From positions 1-19,881 of the forward strand of contig JAOPWI010000349.1 in NCBI GenBank assembly GCA_025965755.1: a stretch of 19,881 bases of DNA, in the 5' to 3' direction. Below are positions 13,370-19,881 of the stretch, piece by piece (positions within the stretch are counted from its first letter, which is position 1; each line of letters opens with the position of its first letter). The notes under the pieces were generated by a model. That model was not told the origin of the DNA and did no database searches. It saw only the letters and a program-made list of their open reading frames with translations. The translations under genes and the position numbers were made by a program. This stretch comes from Frankiales bacterium. GTDB taxonomy: Bacteria; Actinomycetota; Actinomycetes; Mycobacteriales; SCTD01.

Positions 13370-13771
13370 ATGAGCGTCCAGCTGACGAAGGACTCGATCG
13401 ACCTGGGGATCGTGGCCCGCGACCCCGCGGCCTGCCTGACGTTCTACCGGGACGTGCTCGGGTTCGAGGATCTCGGCGAGTCGCCGATGCCGGGTGGCAC
13501 CATGCACCGCCTGCTCTGCGGCACCAGCATGATCAAGATCGTCAACCTGCGGCGAGCGCCCGAGGCGTCCGCCCCGCCCGGCGGCCTGGGTGGCGCGACC
13601 GGCTACCGCTACTGGACCATCTCGGTGTCCAACCTGCGCGACGTCGTCGCGGCGGCCGAGCAGGCGGGTCGGCCGGTCATGGTGCCGCCGACCGAGATCC
13701 GGCCGGGCGTCACCATCGCGATGCTCGAGGACCCGGACGGCAACTGGGTGGAGCTGCTCGAGACCTCCTGA
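13370..13771 (+). CDS. VOC-superfamily (glyoxalase-fold) protein
   Basis: A 133-aa protein with two beta-alpha-beta-beta-beta modules. The first begins IDLGIVARDPAACLTFYRDVLGFEDLGE and the second contains YRYWTISVSNLRDVVAAAEQAGRPV, ending in the family signature MLEDPDGNWVELLE, whose Glu is a usual metal ligand. The usual His/Glu on the first strand is replaced by a position within SIDLGIV, so metal binding may be incomplete. Members include glyoxalases, ring-cleaving dioxygenases and binding/resistance proteins; no specific activity is claimed. ATG 13370 has a GAGGGGA site 8 bases upstream. It follows soxR by 88 bases on the same strand and could be read through from it, but an own promoter is equally possible. 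Confidence 0.88.
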   Translation: MSVQLTKDSIDLGIVARDPAACLTFYRDVLGFEDLGESPMPGGTMHRLLCGTSMIKIVNLRRAPEASAPPGGLGGATGYRYWTISVSNLRDVVAAAEQAGRPVMVPPTEIRPGVTIAMLEDPDGNWVELLETS

Positions 13772-13780
13772 CAGGCGGGT

Positions 13781-13831
13781 CCGGCTGAGCCGGGTCTGGC
13801 CTGCTCGCGCGAGCCGGACAGCCGGACAGCC
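13781..13831. other. Convergent spacer with small hairpin, palindrome and 8-bp tandem repeat
   Basis: Between two convergent genes are CCGGC-TGA-GCCGG (13781-13793), the palindrome GCTCGCGCGAGC (13803-13814) and GCCGGACA twice (13813-13828). The hairpin is short and has no T tract, so it is only a weak terminator candidate for the VOC gene. Confidence 0.4.
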
Positions 13832-13856
13832 GGGCCCGGCGTCCGCCCCGCCGGGG

Positions 13857-14906
13857 TCAGAGCCCGGACAGCCGGAGCACCTTCCCGGTGATCGTGACCA
13901 CGTACGCCGCTTTTCCGATGAACTCGAACGTCGTCGGGCGGTCCAGCCCGGACACGACGCTACGGAAGTGGCCGTGGCGGTCGGCCAGCATCAAGGCGCC
14001 AGTGTCCGGGGCCGCCGGAAAGCCTTCCTTGCCCTCCTGCCCCTCGTACGGCCAGTCGCCCTGGGCGAGCCCGTACAGGGCGTGCCGCGGACCGACCTCG
14101 ACGTCGACGAGCAGCGGGGCGCCCGAGGCGAGGAGCACGGCGCGACCGCCCGCGCGCGGGAGCGCCATGACCCGGCCGGTCTCCGGCATGTGCGGCACCG
14201 GTCCCGCCTGGCCGACGAGGACAGTGCCGCCGACACGCTCCAGTCCCGTCGGCACGATGTTCTCGGCGAAGTCGTGGAACACGCTGATGGTGCCGTCGAC
14301 CCGCACCTGCAGGACCCGGTTGTGGTGCCCGTCGGTGACGAGAACTCCGCCCCGGTAGGGCTCCATGGCGTACGTGTAGCCGCCCGGGACGAAGATCTCC
14401 GAGTTGGCCGGCGGGTGATCCTCGCTCCAGGTGAACAGGTCGGCGATCAGCGTTGCGCGGGTCTTGCCGCTGCCGACGCGGTCGAGCCGGTAGACCCCCT
14501 CGGCCGCCGGGGCGTTGGTCGACCCGATCAGCTTGGTCCAGAACTCGCTCACGCCGGTGACCAGCACGTAGGCGGTCCGGTTCAGGAAGGCGATGTCGAC
14601 CACGCCGCCACCGACCACGCCCGCGATCTGCGGGGGCAGGCCGTCGGCGTAGGTCGTCACCGTCGCGCGCAACGGGTCGATCCGCCGGATCCGACCGCCG
14701 GTGCTGTCGGTGACGTACAGGGCTCCGTCCGGGCCGACGGTGCTGCCCGAGCCGCAGACGTCGTCGGTGCAGGGACCGTCCACGAACGAGGCCAGTACGG
14801 TCACTCGCGGCGTGCCGGATGCCCCCGGCGCCGCTCCGGCGACGCCGGGCGCGACCAGCGCCACCATCAGCGTGACGGCCCAGCCCAGTCTGGTGAGCAA
14901 CGACAT
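13857..14906 (-). CDS. Secreted ScyD/ScyE-type beta-propeller protein
   Basis: A 349-aa exported protein. Residues 1-26 are a signal peptide (MSLLTRLGWAVTLMVALVAPGVAGAA, cleavage likely after AGA-A). The mature part is made of propeller-like strands: GSTVGPDGALYVTDSTGGRIRRIDP (about 53-77), VYRLDRVGSGKTR, AMEPYRGGVLVTDGHHNRVLQVRVDGTISVF (about 180-210), PTGLERVGGTVLVGQAG and so on, with repeated G-x-(L/V)-(Y/L)-V-(T/A)-D turns as in NHL/SMP-30-like propellers. This fits the ScyD/ScyE family label that is common in actinobacteria, although the cyanobacterial scytonemin role of the name does not carry over. C46 and C51 may form a disulfide. ATG 14906 has a GGGAGGT site 8 bases upstream. It is convergent with the VOC gene and appears monocistronic. 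Confidence 0.82.
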   Translation of the reverse strand: MSLLTRLGWAVTLMVALVAPGVAGAAPGASGTPRVTVLASFVDGPCTDDVCGSGSTVGPDGALYVTDSTGGRIRRIDPLRATVTTYADGLPPQIAGVVGGGVVDIAFLNRTAYVLVTGVSEFWTKLIGSTNAPAAEGVYRLDRVGSGKTRATLIADLFTWSEDHPPANSEIFVPGGYTYAMEPYRGGVLVTDGHHNRVLQVRVDGTISVFHDFAENIVPTGLERVGGTVLVGQAGPVPHMPETGRVMALPRAGGRAVLLASGAPLLVDVEVGPRHALYGLAQGDWPYEGQEGKEGFPAAPDTGALMLADRHGHFRSVVSGLDRPTTFEFIGKAAYVVTITGKVLRLSGL

Positions 14907-15273
14907 GTCCGTCTACCTCCCGGTTTCGACGGCGGCCGGCAGCTGACCGTCGATGCGCCTTCGTCGGTTCAGGACACGTCTGACGGGGCGCCCTGGCCGA
15001 CCGTTCGGCGGCTCGGGAACCTCCGGACGTCACCCCTGCCGCAGCTCCACCGTGCACTGCAGGGCTGCCTTTCGTGAACCACTCACAAGAACTACCGCGG
15101 GCCGTCGTCCCCGCGTCACGATCGCCCGGTTCGGGGGGCTGCCTGATGTGCCCTCGGCTGGTGACCTTCGCCCCCGCCGTCGAGATGGCCCCCCGCGCCC
15201 GCGGGGGCTATCTTGCGTAGGGATCGGCCGCACGTTTGGCAGTTCTTTCGACCTCTGGATGGGCCCAGGTCCC
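14907..15273. other. Intergenic region without a recognisable gene; contains one GC hairpin
   Basis: This 367-base stretch lies between the propeller gene and tRNA-Lys. A minus open frame at 15030-15233 (67 codons) has no ribosome site or family features and is not called. The only structure seen is CCCCCGC-GCCC-GCGGGGG at 15190-15207, a 7-bp stem followed by CTATCTT. It may be a terminator or part of the tRNA upstream region. No confident promoter was found. Confidence 0.5.
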
Positions 15274-15346
15274 GGGCTGCTAGCTCAACTGGCAGAGCAG
15301 CGGACTTTTAATCCGCGGGTTCAGGGTTCGATCCCCTGGCGGCCCA
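15274..15346 (+). tRNA. tRNA-Lys (anticodon TTT)
   Basis: A 73-base cloverleaf. The acceptor GGGCTGC pairs with GCGGCCC (one T-G wobble). The D stem is GCTC/GAGC, the anticodon stem GCGGA/TCCGC with loop CTTTTAA, and the T stem CAGGG/CCCTG with loop TTCGATC. The discriminator is A15346. The genome continues CCC, so the terminal CCA is not encoded and must be added after transcription. It stands alone, with no neighbouring integrase or second tRNA. Confidence 0.97.
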
Positions 15347-15451
15347 CCCCGTCTGACCTGGGCGTCCCGTTGCCCGCGGGCACCGGCCTCGGTCGTGCGT
15401 CCGCGTACGGGCACCGTGGTGGCCGGTGTGGCCTCCCCGTTCACGCACCGG

Positions 15452-16300
15452 TCAGTGGGTGTCCTTGCGGTACAGCACCACGGTGCCCGCGAGGAGTGCG
15501 ACAGCGGCGACACCGCCGAAGACGAGGGCGTCCTGGGTGCGGCTGAGAGCGACGGCGAGCGTCTGCGGGGTGGTGGTGTCCACCTCCACGCCGAGGAGCG
15601 CCCCGCCGGCGTAGAACGGCAGGAAGCGCGACACCGTCTCGGGCAGAAAGGCCCAGAGCAGGTTCTCGACGACCAGCCACCACACGAGCAGCCCGCTGAC
15701 GGCGGCGGCGCTGTGCCGGACGAGCAGGCCGATGCCCAGGCCGAGAACGGACGCGAGCACGGTGAACAGCAGGGCCCACGCGGCGGTCCCGGCGATGCTC
15801 CCGGTGTCGCCGGAATCCAGGCCGCCCAGGAGTGCTCCGGCCGTCCCGGCAACCATGCCGATGGTCCCGAGCGCGAGCCCGATCCGGACCGACATGACGG
15901 TCTTGGCCGCGACCAGCACCCACCGTGCCGGTTGCGCGGTCAGAGCCGTGGCCAGGGTCCCGTGCTGCACCTCGGAGGTGACCGTGAGGATCGACGTGAT
16001 GGCGGCCAGCACCGCGGTCAGGAAGGTCGAGTAGACGAAGACGTCGGAGACGACCAGCACCTCGTCCTTGACCAGCGCCGCGGTCGCCCAGGTGGCGAAG
16101 ACGCCGATCAGTGCGGTCAGCACGGCGATGGCCGTGTTCGAGCGCAGGCTCGTCAGCTTGAGGTACTCGCTGTGCAGCACGGCCGGGAAGGCAGCGACGC
16201 CGTCGCGGCGGGCCCGGACGGTCCGCTGACGGAGCTGGCCGGTGGATGCGGCACGCGGGTGCGGGCCGGGTCGGGTTGTCGGGGAGGTGGCGGTCGTCAT
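15452..16300 (-). CDS. ABC transporter permease (ABC-2 type)
   Basis: A 282-aa membrane protein that pairs with the ATPase encoded just upstream. After a basic cytoplasmic N-terminus of about 45 residues (FPAVLHSEYLKLTSLRSN, typical of ABC-2 permeases) come six hydrophobic segments at roughly 55-76, 85-107, 128-155, 167-192, 195-216 and 255-277. The E-x-x-K-L-x-(S/T) coupling segment and the TVTSEVQHGTLATALTAQP motif after the second helix are hallmarks of the ABC-2 exporter family. The likely role is export of a small compound, lipid or antibiotic; the substrate is unknown. ATG 16300 has an AGAGGA site. The gene starts 48 bases after the ATPase stop, third in the operon. Confidence 0.9.
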   Translation of the reverse strand: MTTATSPTTRPGPHPRAASTGQLRQRTVRARRDGVAAFPAVLHSEYLKLTSLRSNTAIAVLTALIGVFATWATAALVKDEVLVVSDVFVYSTFLTAVLAAITSILTVTSEVQHGTLATALTAQPARWVLVAAKTVMSVRIGLALGTIGMVAGTAGALLGGLDSGDTGSIAGTAAWALLFTVLASVLGLGIGLLVRHSAAAVSGLLVWWLVVENLLWAFLPETVSRFLPFYAGGALLGVEVDTTTPQTLAVALSRTQDALVFGGVAAVALLAGTVVLYRKDTH

Positions 16301-16348
16301 CAGGTGTCCTCTGTCGGTAGGCGTGGCGTGGGCGATGCGGGCAGACGT

Positions 16349-17254
16349 TCAGGCGGAGGCGAACTCGGCGGAGCTCGCGGTGAGGTCGAGCAGGCTGTCC
16401 TCGAGCGAGCGGGACGTCTCGGACAGCTCGAGGAGCTCGATGTCGTGGCGGCGGGCGAGAGCCGAGACGGCCCGGCGGTCGCTGCCGTGCACCAGGAGCT
16501 GGCCACCGCTGGCCTGCACGACGAGCCCGGTGGCGGTCAGCTGGTGGGTGAGCGGGCCGAGCTGCCCCGGGTGAACGGGCTCGACGACGACGACCTTGGC
16601 GTTGCGCGCGGTGATGGCCGCGACAGGCTCGGCCGCGAGCAGCCTGCCGGCGCCGACGACGACGAGATCGTCAGCGAACATGGCCAGCTCGCCGATCAGA
16701 TGGCTGGAGACGAAGACGCTGCCGCCCTGCCGGGCGAAGCCGGTCAGGTAGGTGCGGAGCCAGCGGATGCCGTCGGGGTCCAGGCCGTTGGACGGCTCGT
16801 CGAGCAGCAGCACGCGGGGCTCGCCGAGCAGCGCGCCGGCCAGGGCGAGTCGCTGGCGCATGCCGAGCGAGAAGGCGCCGGCCCGCTGGTCGGCCGCGGT
16901 CTCCAGGCCGACCTCGGCCAGGACCGTCGACACCCGGTCCATCGACACGCGGCTGAGGGCGGCCGTGGCCCGCAGATGCTGCCGGGCGGTCCGGCCGGGG
17001 TGCATGCAGCGGGCGTCCAGGACGGACCCGACGACGCGGGCGGGGTAACGCAGGTCGGTGTACGCGACGCCGTCGTAGGTCACCCGTCCCTCGTCGGGGC
17101 GGGTCAGCCCGACCATCATCCGCATCGTGGTGCTCTTGCCTGCCCCGTTGGGGCCGACGAAGCCGGTGACGCGGCCGGCGGCGACGTCGAAGGTGAGGTC
17201 GTCGACGGCGATCCGGGCGCCGTAGCTCTTGCGGAGGTGCGTCACGCTGATCAT
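16349..17254 (-). CDS. ABC transporter ATP-binding protein
   Basis: A 301-aa cytoplasmic ATPase. Walker A GPNGAGKST is at residues 34-42, the signature SLGMRQR at 129-135, Walker B VLLLDEP at 148-154 with the D-loop NGLDPDG, and the H-loop histidine is H185 (SSHLIGEL). The signature has LGMRQR instead of the standard LSGGQ, as is usual for the drug/lantibiotic-export ATPases of this branch. The C-terminal extension (about 215-301) is the regulatory domain common in this branch. ATG 17254 is preceded by GGAGCCCACC and overlaps the stop of the small upstream gene in ATGA. It forms an exporter with the permease encoded downstream. Confidence 0.93.
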   Translation of the reverse strand: MISVTHLRKSYGARIAVDDLTFDVAAGRVTGFVGPNGAGKSTTMRMMVGLTRPDEGRVTYDGVAYTDLRYPARVVGSVLDARCMHPGRTARQHLRATAALSRVSMDRVSTVLAEVGLETAADQRAGAFSLGMRQRLALAGALLGEPRVLLLDEPSNGLDPDGIRWLRTYLTGFARQGGSVFVSSHLIGELAMFADDLVVVGAGRLLAAEPVAAITARNAKVVVVEPVHPGQLGPLTHQLTATGLVVQASGGQLLVHGSDRRAVSALARRHDIELLELSETSRSLEDSLLDLTASSAEFASA

Positions 17255-17526
17255 GGGTGGGCTCCAGTGCTCGGGTCGGGCTGGCTGTCGGTGGAGGGGG
17301 CGGGGCGTAGCGGCGGGGCGGCCGGACCGAGCGACACGAGCTCGATCCCGACGGAGGTCAGGTGCGCGAGCACCCCGTGCAGGTGGCACGGGTCGGTGAC
17401 GCGGCCGACCAGCCGGGTCGTGCCGGCGCGCGCGTGGTCGACGGTGAAGTCGTCGAGCAGCGGGCGCAGGAGCCGGGCGCTCACCCGTCCCCGCAGCACG
17501 AGCTCGTACGCGGTCGGATCGGTCAT
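17251..17526 (-). CDS. Small conserved actinobacterial protein of unknown function
   Basis: A 91-aa protein, first gene of the ABC operon. It starts MTDPTAYELVLRGRVSARLL at ATG 17526. An upstream GTG at 17565 would add 13 residues that do not look conserved. The visible pattern is two beta-alpha halves: YELVLRGRV, then TTRLVGRVTDPCHLHGVLAHLTSVGIELVSL, followed by a Pro/Ser-rich tail of about 23 residues. Proteins of this shape are often found in actinobacteria beside exporters or regulators, and no activity is established for them. Its stop overlaps the ATPase start by 4 bases (ATGA), so it is co-translated with the transporter. It might act as an accessory or regulatory subunit (inference). 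Confidence 0.72.
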   Translation of the reverse strand: MTDPTAYELVLRGRVSARLLRPLLDDFTVDHARAGTTRLVGRVTDPCHLHGVLAHLTSVGIELVSLGPAAPPLRPAPSTDSQPDPSTGAHP

Positions 17527-17574
17527 GAGCGCACTGTCCGTGCGGTGCAGGGGAGACCGCCTCACCCGCTGGCG

Positions 17575-17594
17575 GATCTCACCTGGGTGAGATC
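17575..17594. promoter_or_regulatory. Perfect 9-bp inverted repeat between the ABC operon and the LAL regulator (operator)
   Basis: GATCTCACC-TG-GGTGAGATC is perfectly symmetric. A further CTCACC half-site lies 17 bases to the left (17561-17566). The right arm overlaps the expected -35 position of the regulator promoter. This is the best candidate binding site for the LAL regulator or another dimeric factor controlling both directions. Confidence 0.7.
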
Positions 17595-17609
17595 GGGCGC
17601 CGGGGCCCG

Positions 17610-17615
17610 TACGGT
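17610..17615 (+). promoter_or_regulatory. -10 box of a leaderless regulator transcript
   Basis: TACGGT ends 6 bases before GTG 17622, so transcription would begin at or next to the start codon. No separate ribosome site is needed for a leaderless actinobacterial mRNA. At 17-18-bp spacing the -35 falls on the right arm of the palindrome (GGTGAG), not on a TTGAC box, which suggests activator dependence. Confidence 0.55.
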
Positions 17616-17621
17616 CGGGGC

Positions 17622-19820
17622 GTGACCGCAGCGGTGCACAGCCTGGCGGCGACCAAGCTGCAGCCGCCGGCCGTGCCGGCCGGGCTGGTCCACCGCTTCG
17701 CGCTGGAGGCCGCGCTCGACGCGGGCGTGGACGGGGCAGCTCGGCTGGTGCTGGTCAGCGCCACGGCCGGCTCCGGCAAGTCCACGCTGCTGGCCGGGTG
17801 GCTCGCCGGCCGCGGCGGAGCCTCCGCCTGGCTGCAGGCCGAGCCCAGCGACAGCGACCCTGCCCGCTTCTGGGCCCACCTGCTGCAGGCCCTCAGCCAG
17901 GCGTCGCCCGCACTGCCGGCGAACCTGGCGGTCGTCGTCGCCGGGTCGGCCGGGGACGAGCTCGTCGTCGTCACGGCCCTGGTCAACGCCGTGGCCGACC
18001 TGACCGAGCCGGTCGTGCTCGTGGTGGACGACTACCACGTCATCGACAGCGTCGCGGTGCACCGCGGTGTGGAGCGGCTGGTCGACCTCGCTCCGCCGCA
18101 GCTGCGCCTGGTGCTCGCGAGCCGGATGGATCCGCCCTTTCGGCTGGGCCGGCTGCGGGTCCGTCAGCAGCTCGTCGAGCTGCGCGACGCCGACCTGCGG
18201 TTTGCCGTCGAGGATGCGCCGGCGCTGCTCGGCCCGGCCGGGCGCGGGCTGGACGCCGACGGGGTGCGGGCGCTGCACCTGCGCACCGAGGGCTGGGCCG
18301 CCGGGCTGGTGCTGGCCGGCCTGTCGCTGCGCCGGGCCGCCAGCGTGGAGCAGTTCCTGGCCGGCTTCGCCGGTGACGACTCCCTGGTCGTGGAGTACCT
18401 GCGCGACGAGTTCCTCGCCAGCCTGGACGCCGTGGACCGGCAGCGCATGCTGGAGACGTCGGTGCTCGACCAGCTCGACGGTGCGCTGGTCGAGGCCGTG
18501 ACGGGCTCGACCGGCGGGGCCGAGTGGCTGCGACGCACCGCTGCGGCCAACCAGCTGCTGATCTCCCTGGACCGGACCGGCAGCTGGTACCGCTACCACC
18601 ACCTGCTGCGGGACCTGCTGCGGCTGGAGGCGGGCCGGGTGCTGGGAGACCGGCTCCCGGAGCTGCACGCCCGGGCGGCCGCGACGTTCGCGGCGAGCGG
18701 TGATCACGCGCGAGCCGTCGAGCACTACCTGGCCGCGGGACAGGCCCCTGCCGCGGCGCAGCTGATGCTGCCGTACGGGCAACGGCTGCTGCGAGACGGC
18801 CAGGTGGAGTCGCTTCGCGGGCTGCTCGACCGCCTCGGGCCTCTGACCGGCGAGCTGGCCTGGTGCGCCCTGCTCTACGGGTGGTGCGAGTACCTGTCGG
18901 GACGCTTCGACAGCGCCTCCACCTGGATCGACACCACGCTCGCGGTGGCCCCCGCCGGCTTCGATGCGGTGATCGCCAGCTCTCTGCGCATCAACGTGAG
19001 CATCGGCCGGGGCGACGTCGGAGTCGCCCTGGCCGATGCGGTGGCCGTCGACCGGGCGGGGGTGCTGGAGGCCCACAGCTGCGATCTCGGGAACGCCACC
19101 GGCGTCGCCTACCTGTGGGCAGGCCGCGGGCAGGACGCCCGCCGGGTGCTGCGCCTGACCGCGGGCCGGGCAGCCGCCGAGGACTTCCCGACCGCTCAGG
19201 CGATCGCGCTGGCGTACCTGGCCGTCGTCGAGCTCGAGGACGGCCACACCGCGGCCGCGCACGCGGCGGCGCAGGAGGCCCTCAGCACGGCTGCCGCGCT
19301 CGGCCTCGCCGAGTACCGGGGTGTCGCGCCCTCGTACGCCGTCGCCGGCCGCGTCGGCGGGAACCCGCAGGCGGCGGTGGCCGACGCCCGGCACGCGGTC
19401 GACATCGCCCGGCGGCACGGGACCAGCCTCGCGCTCGCGTACGTCCTCACGGTCTCGGCGGACACGCTGCTGGACCAGGGCGAACCCGACGGGCAGGCGC
19501 TGCTGGCCGAGGCCCGGGCGGTCCTGGACCGCTGCCCGGACCCGGGAACCGTCGGCGCCCGGCTGGCCCGCACCCAGGCGCGGCACGGACTGGCCGGCCC
19601 GGCGGGGCGCGACCCGTCCAGCTCGCCCGAGCGCCTGACCGACCGGGAGCTGGCCGTGCTCCGCTTCCTGCCGACCCCCCTGACCCAGCGGGACATCGCC
19701 GGGCAGCTGCACGTCTCGCTCAACACGGTCAAGACCCACTGCCAGGCGGTGTACCGCAAGCTCGGCGTCGCCGACCGCAAGGCCGCCGTGCAGGCGGCTC
19801 GCGACCGGCGCCTGCTCTAG
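17622..19820 (+). CDS. LAL-type (MalT-like) ATP-binding LuxR-family transcriptional regulator
   Basis: A 732-aa cytoplasmic regulator. The N-terminal STAND ATPase has Walker A ATAGSGKST at 47-55 and Walker B VLVVDDYH with D136-D137. It continues with LVLASRMDPPF and the LRTEGWAAGLVLAGLSLR motif of MalT-like proteins. A long helical TPR-like sensor region follows (about 330-660). The C-terminal LuxR helix-turn-helix (672-732) reads LTDRELAVLRFL...NTVKTH...VYRKLGVADRKAAV. At 732 aa it is shorter than the ~900-aa usual LAL, the loss being in the sensor region. It is divergent from the ABC operon across a perfect palindrome, which points to direct control of the exporter. The GTG start is probably leaderless; the next in-frame GTG is four codons later. 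ATP and an unknown ligand would be expected to switch it on. Confidence 0.93.
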   Translation: MTAAVHSLAATKLQPPAVPAGLVHRFALEAALDAGVDGAARLVLVSATAGSGKSTLLAGWLAGRGGASAWLQAEPSDSDPARFWAHLLQALSQASPALPANLAVVVAGSAGDELVVVTALVNAVADLTEPVVLVVDDYHVIDSVAVHRGVERLVDLAPPQLRLVLASRMDPPFRLGRLRVRQQLVELRDADLRFAVEDAPALLGPAGRGLDADGVRALHLRTEGWAAGLVLAGLSLRRAASVEQFLAGFAGDDSLVVEYLRDEFLASLDAVDRQRMLETSVLDQLDGALVEAVTGSTGGAEWLRRTAAANQLLISLDRTGSWYRYHHLLRDLLRLEAGRVLGDRLPELHARAAATFAASGDHARAVEHYLAAGQAPAAAQLMLPYGQRLLRDGQVESLRGLLDRLGPLTGELAWCALLYGWCEYLSGRFDSASTWIDTTLAVAPAGFDAVIASSLRINVSIGRGDVGVALADAVAVDRAGVLEAHSCDLGNATGVAYLWAGRGQDARRVLRLTAGRAAAEDFPTAQAIALAYLAVVELEDGHTAAAHAAAQEALSTAAALGLAEYRGVAPSYAVAGRVGGNPQAAVADARHAVDIARRHGTSLALAYVLTVSADTLLDQGEPDGQALLAEARAVLDRCPDPGTVGARLARTQARHGLAGPAGRDPSSSPERLTDRELAVLRFLPTPLTQRDIAGQLHVSLNTVKTHCQAVYRKLGVADRKAAVQAARDRRLL

Positions 19821-19826
19821 GAGCCA

Positions 19827-19854
19827 CCGCCGCGGTGCAGCCGCGCACCGGCGG
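19827..19854 (+). terminator. Weak hairpin after the LAL regulator
   Basis: CGGTGC (19833-19838) pairs with GCACCG (19845-19850) across a 6-base loop. The outer CCGC/GCGG adds 4 pairs past a 2-base bulge. It starts 7 bases after the stop. No T run follows, so termination by this element is only possible. Confidence 0.4.
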
Positions 19855-19881
19855 CATCGCGACGGCCCGCCGCCGGAGCCC

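Noticed and set aside
13590..15077. Long plus open frame across the VOC gene end and the antisense of the propeller gene
   Set aside because: It overlaps two well-supported genes in other frames and shows no family pattern or ribosome site.
15274..15346. tRNA-Lys as an integration site
   Set aside because: No integrase, no direct repeat of the tRNA 3' end and no change in gene type were seen around it.
15371..15382. TGCCCGCGGGCA palindrome after tRNA-Lys
   Set aside because: With no room for a loop and no T tract, it is a poor terminator; a 12-bp GC palindrome is not rare in such DNA.
15395..17590. 731-codon plus open frame over the ABC operon
   Set aside because: It is antisense to the ATPase and permease, which carry intact motifs; it is a composition-driven shadow.
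17562..19739. 725-codon minus open frame opposite the LAL regulator
   Set aside because: Arg/Gln/Gly-rich translation with no domain; the plus strand has Walker and LuxR motifs.

Overview
The window is very GC-rich and shows strong third-position G/C bias, frequent GTG starts, GGAGG-type ribosome sites and TAnnnT-type -10 boxes. Together with actinobacterial families (a SoxR of the short type, a LAL regulator, a PGRP amidase with VTPARVLDTR repeats, a PPOX/F420-type oxidoreductase) this points to a high-GC actinobacterium. Geodermatophilaceae or a near relative is plausible but is inference. No transposase, integrase, phage gene or CRISPR array was seen.

Layout. (1) 1-2799, minus strand: an AMP-forming acyl-CoA ligase, overlapped by a family 2 glycosyltransferase, then the start of a membrane-anchored metallophosphoesterase cut by the window edge. 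(2) 2877-5609, plus: a secreted 910-aa PGRP/amidase with three C-terminal repeats. (3) 5611-10396: the most unusual part. Two convergent transcription units meet at a 15-bp hairpin terminator and encode five NTF2-fold (SnoaL-like) proteins holding seven domains, plus a 4-oxalocrotonate-type tautomerase and a six-helix membrane protein. Each unit starts with a similar single-domain SnoaL_2-type protein and contains a two-domain ester-cyclase-type protein, so the locus looks like a mirror image. No polyketide synthase is present. (4) 10574-11029, plus: a PPOX-class oxidoreductase divergent from the second unit. (5) 11036-13281: a short-chain dehydrogenase and a QueA-like protein in a 4-bp-overlapping operon, divergent from a SoxR gene. 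A MerR-type promoter with a 19-bp spacer and a central dyad lies between them. (6) 13370-14906: a VOC-fold protein and a secreted ScyD/ScyE-type beta-propeller protein, convergent. (7) 15274-15346: tRNA-Lys(TTT). (8) 15452-19820: a three-gene ABC exporter operon, divergent from a LAL (MalT/LuxR-type) regulator. A perfect 9-bp inverted repeat lies between them, at the likely -35 of a leaderless regulator transcript.

How it may work together (inference): the SnoaL-like/tautomerase locus looks like a small-molecule isomerisation or cyclisation pathway, perhaps with the PPOX enzyme as redox partner and the membrane protein as transport or sensing partner. The SoxR-SDR-QueA-like block looks like a redox-responsive unit. 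The LAL-ABC block looks like a regulated exporter.
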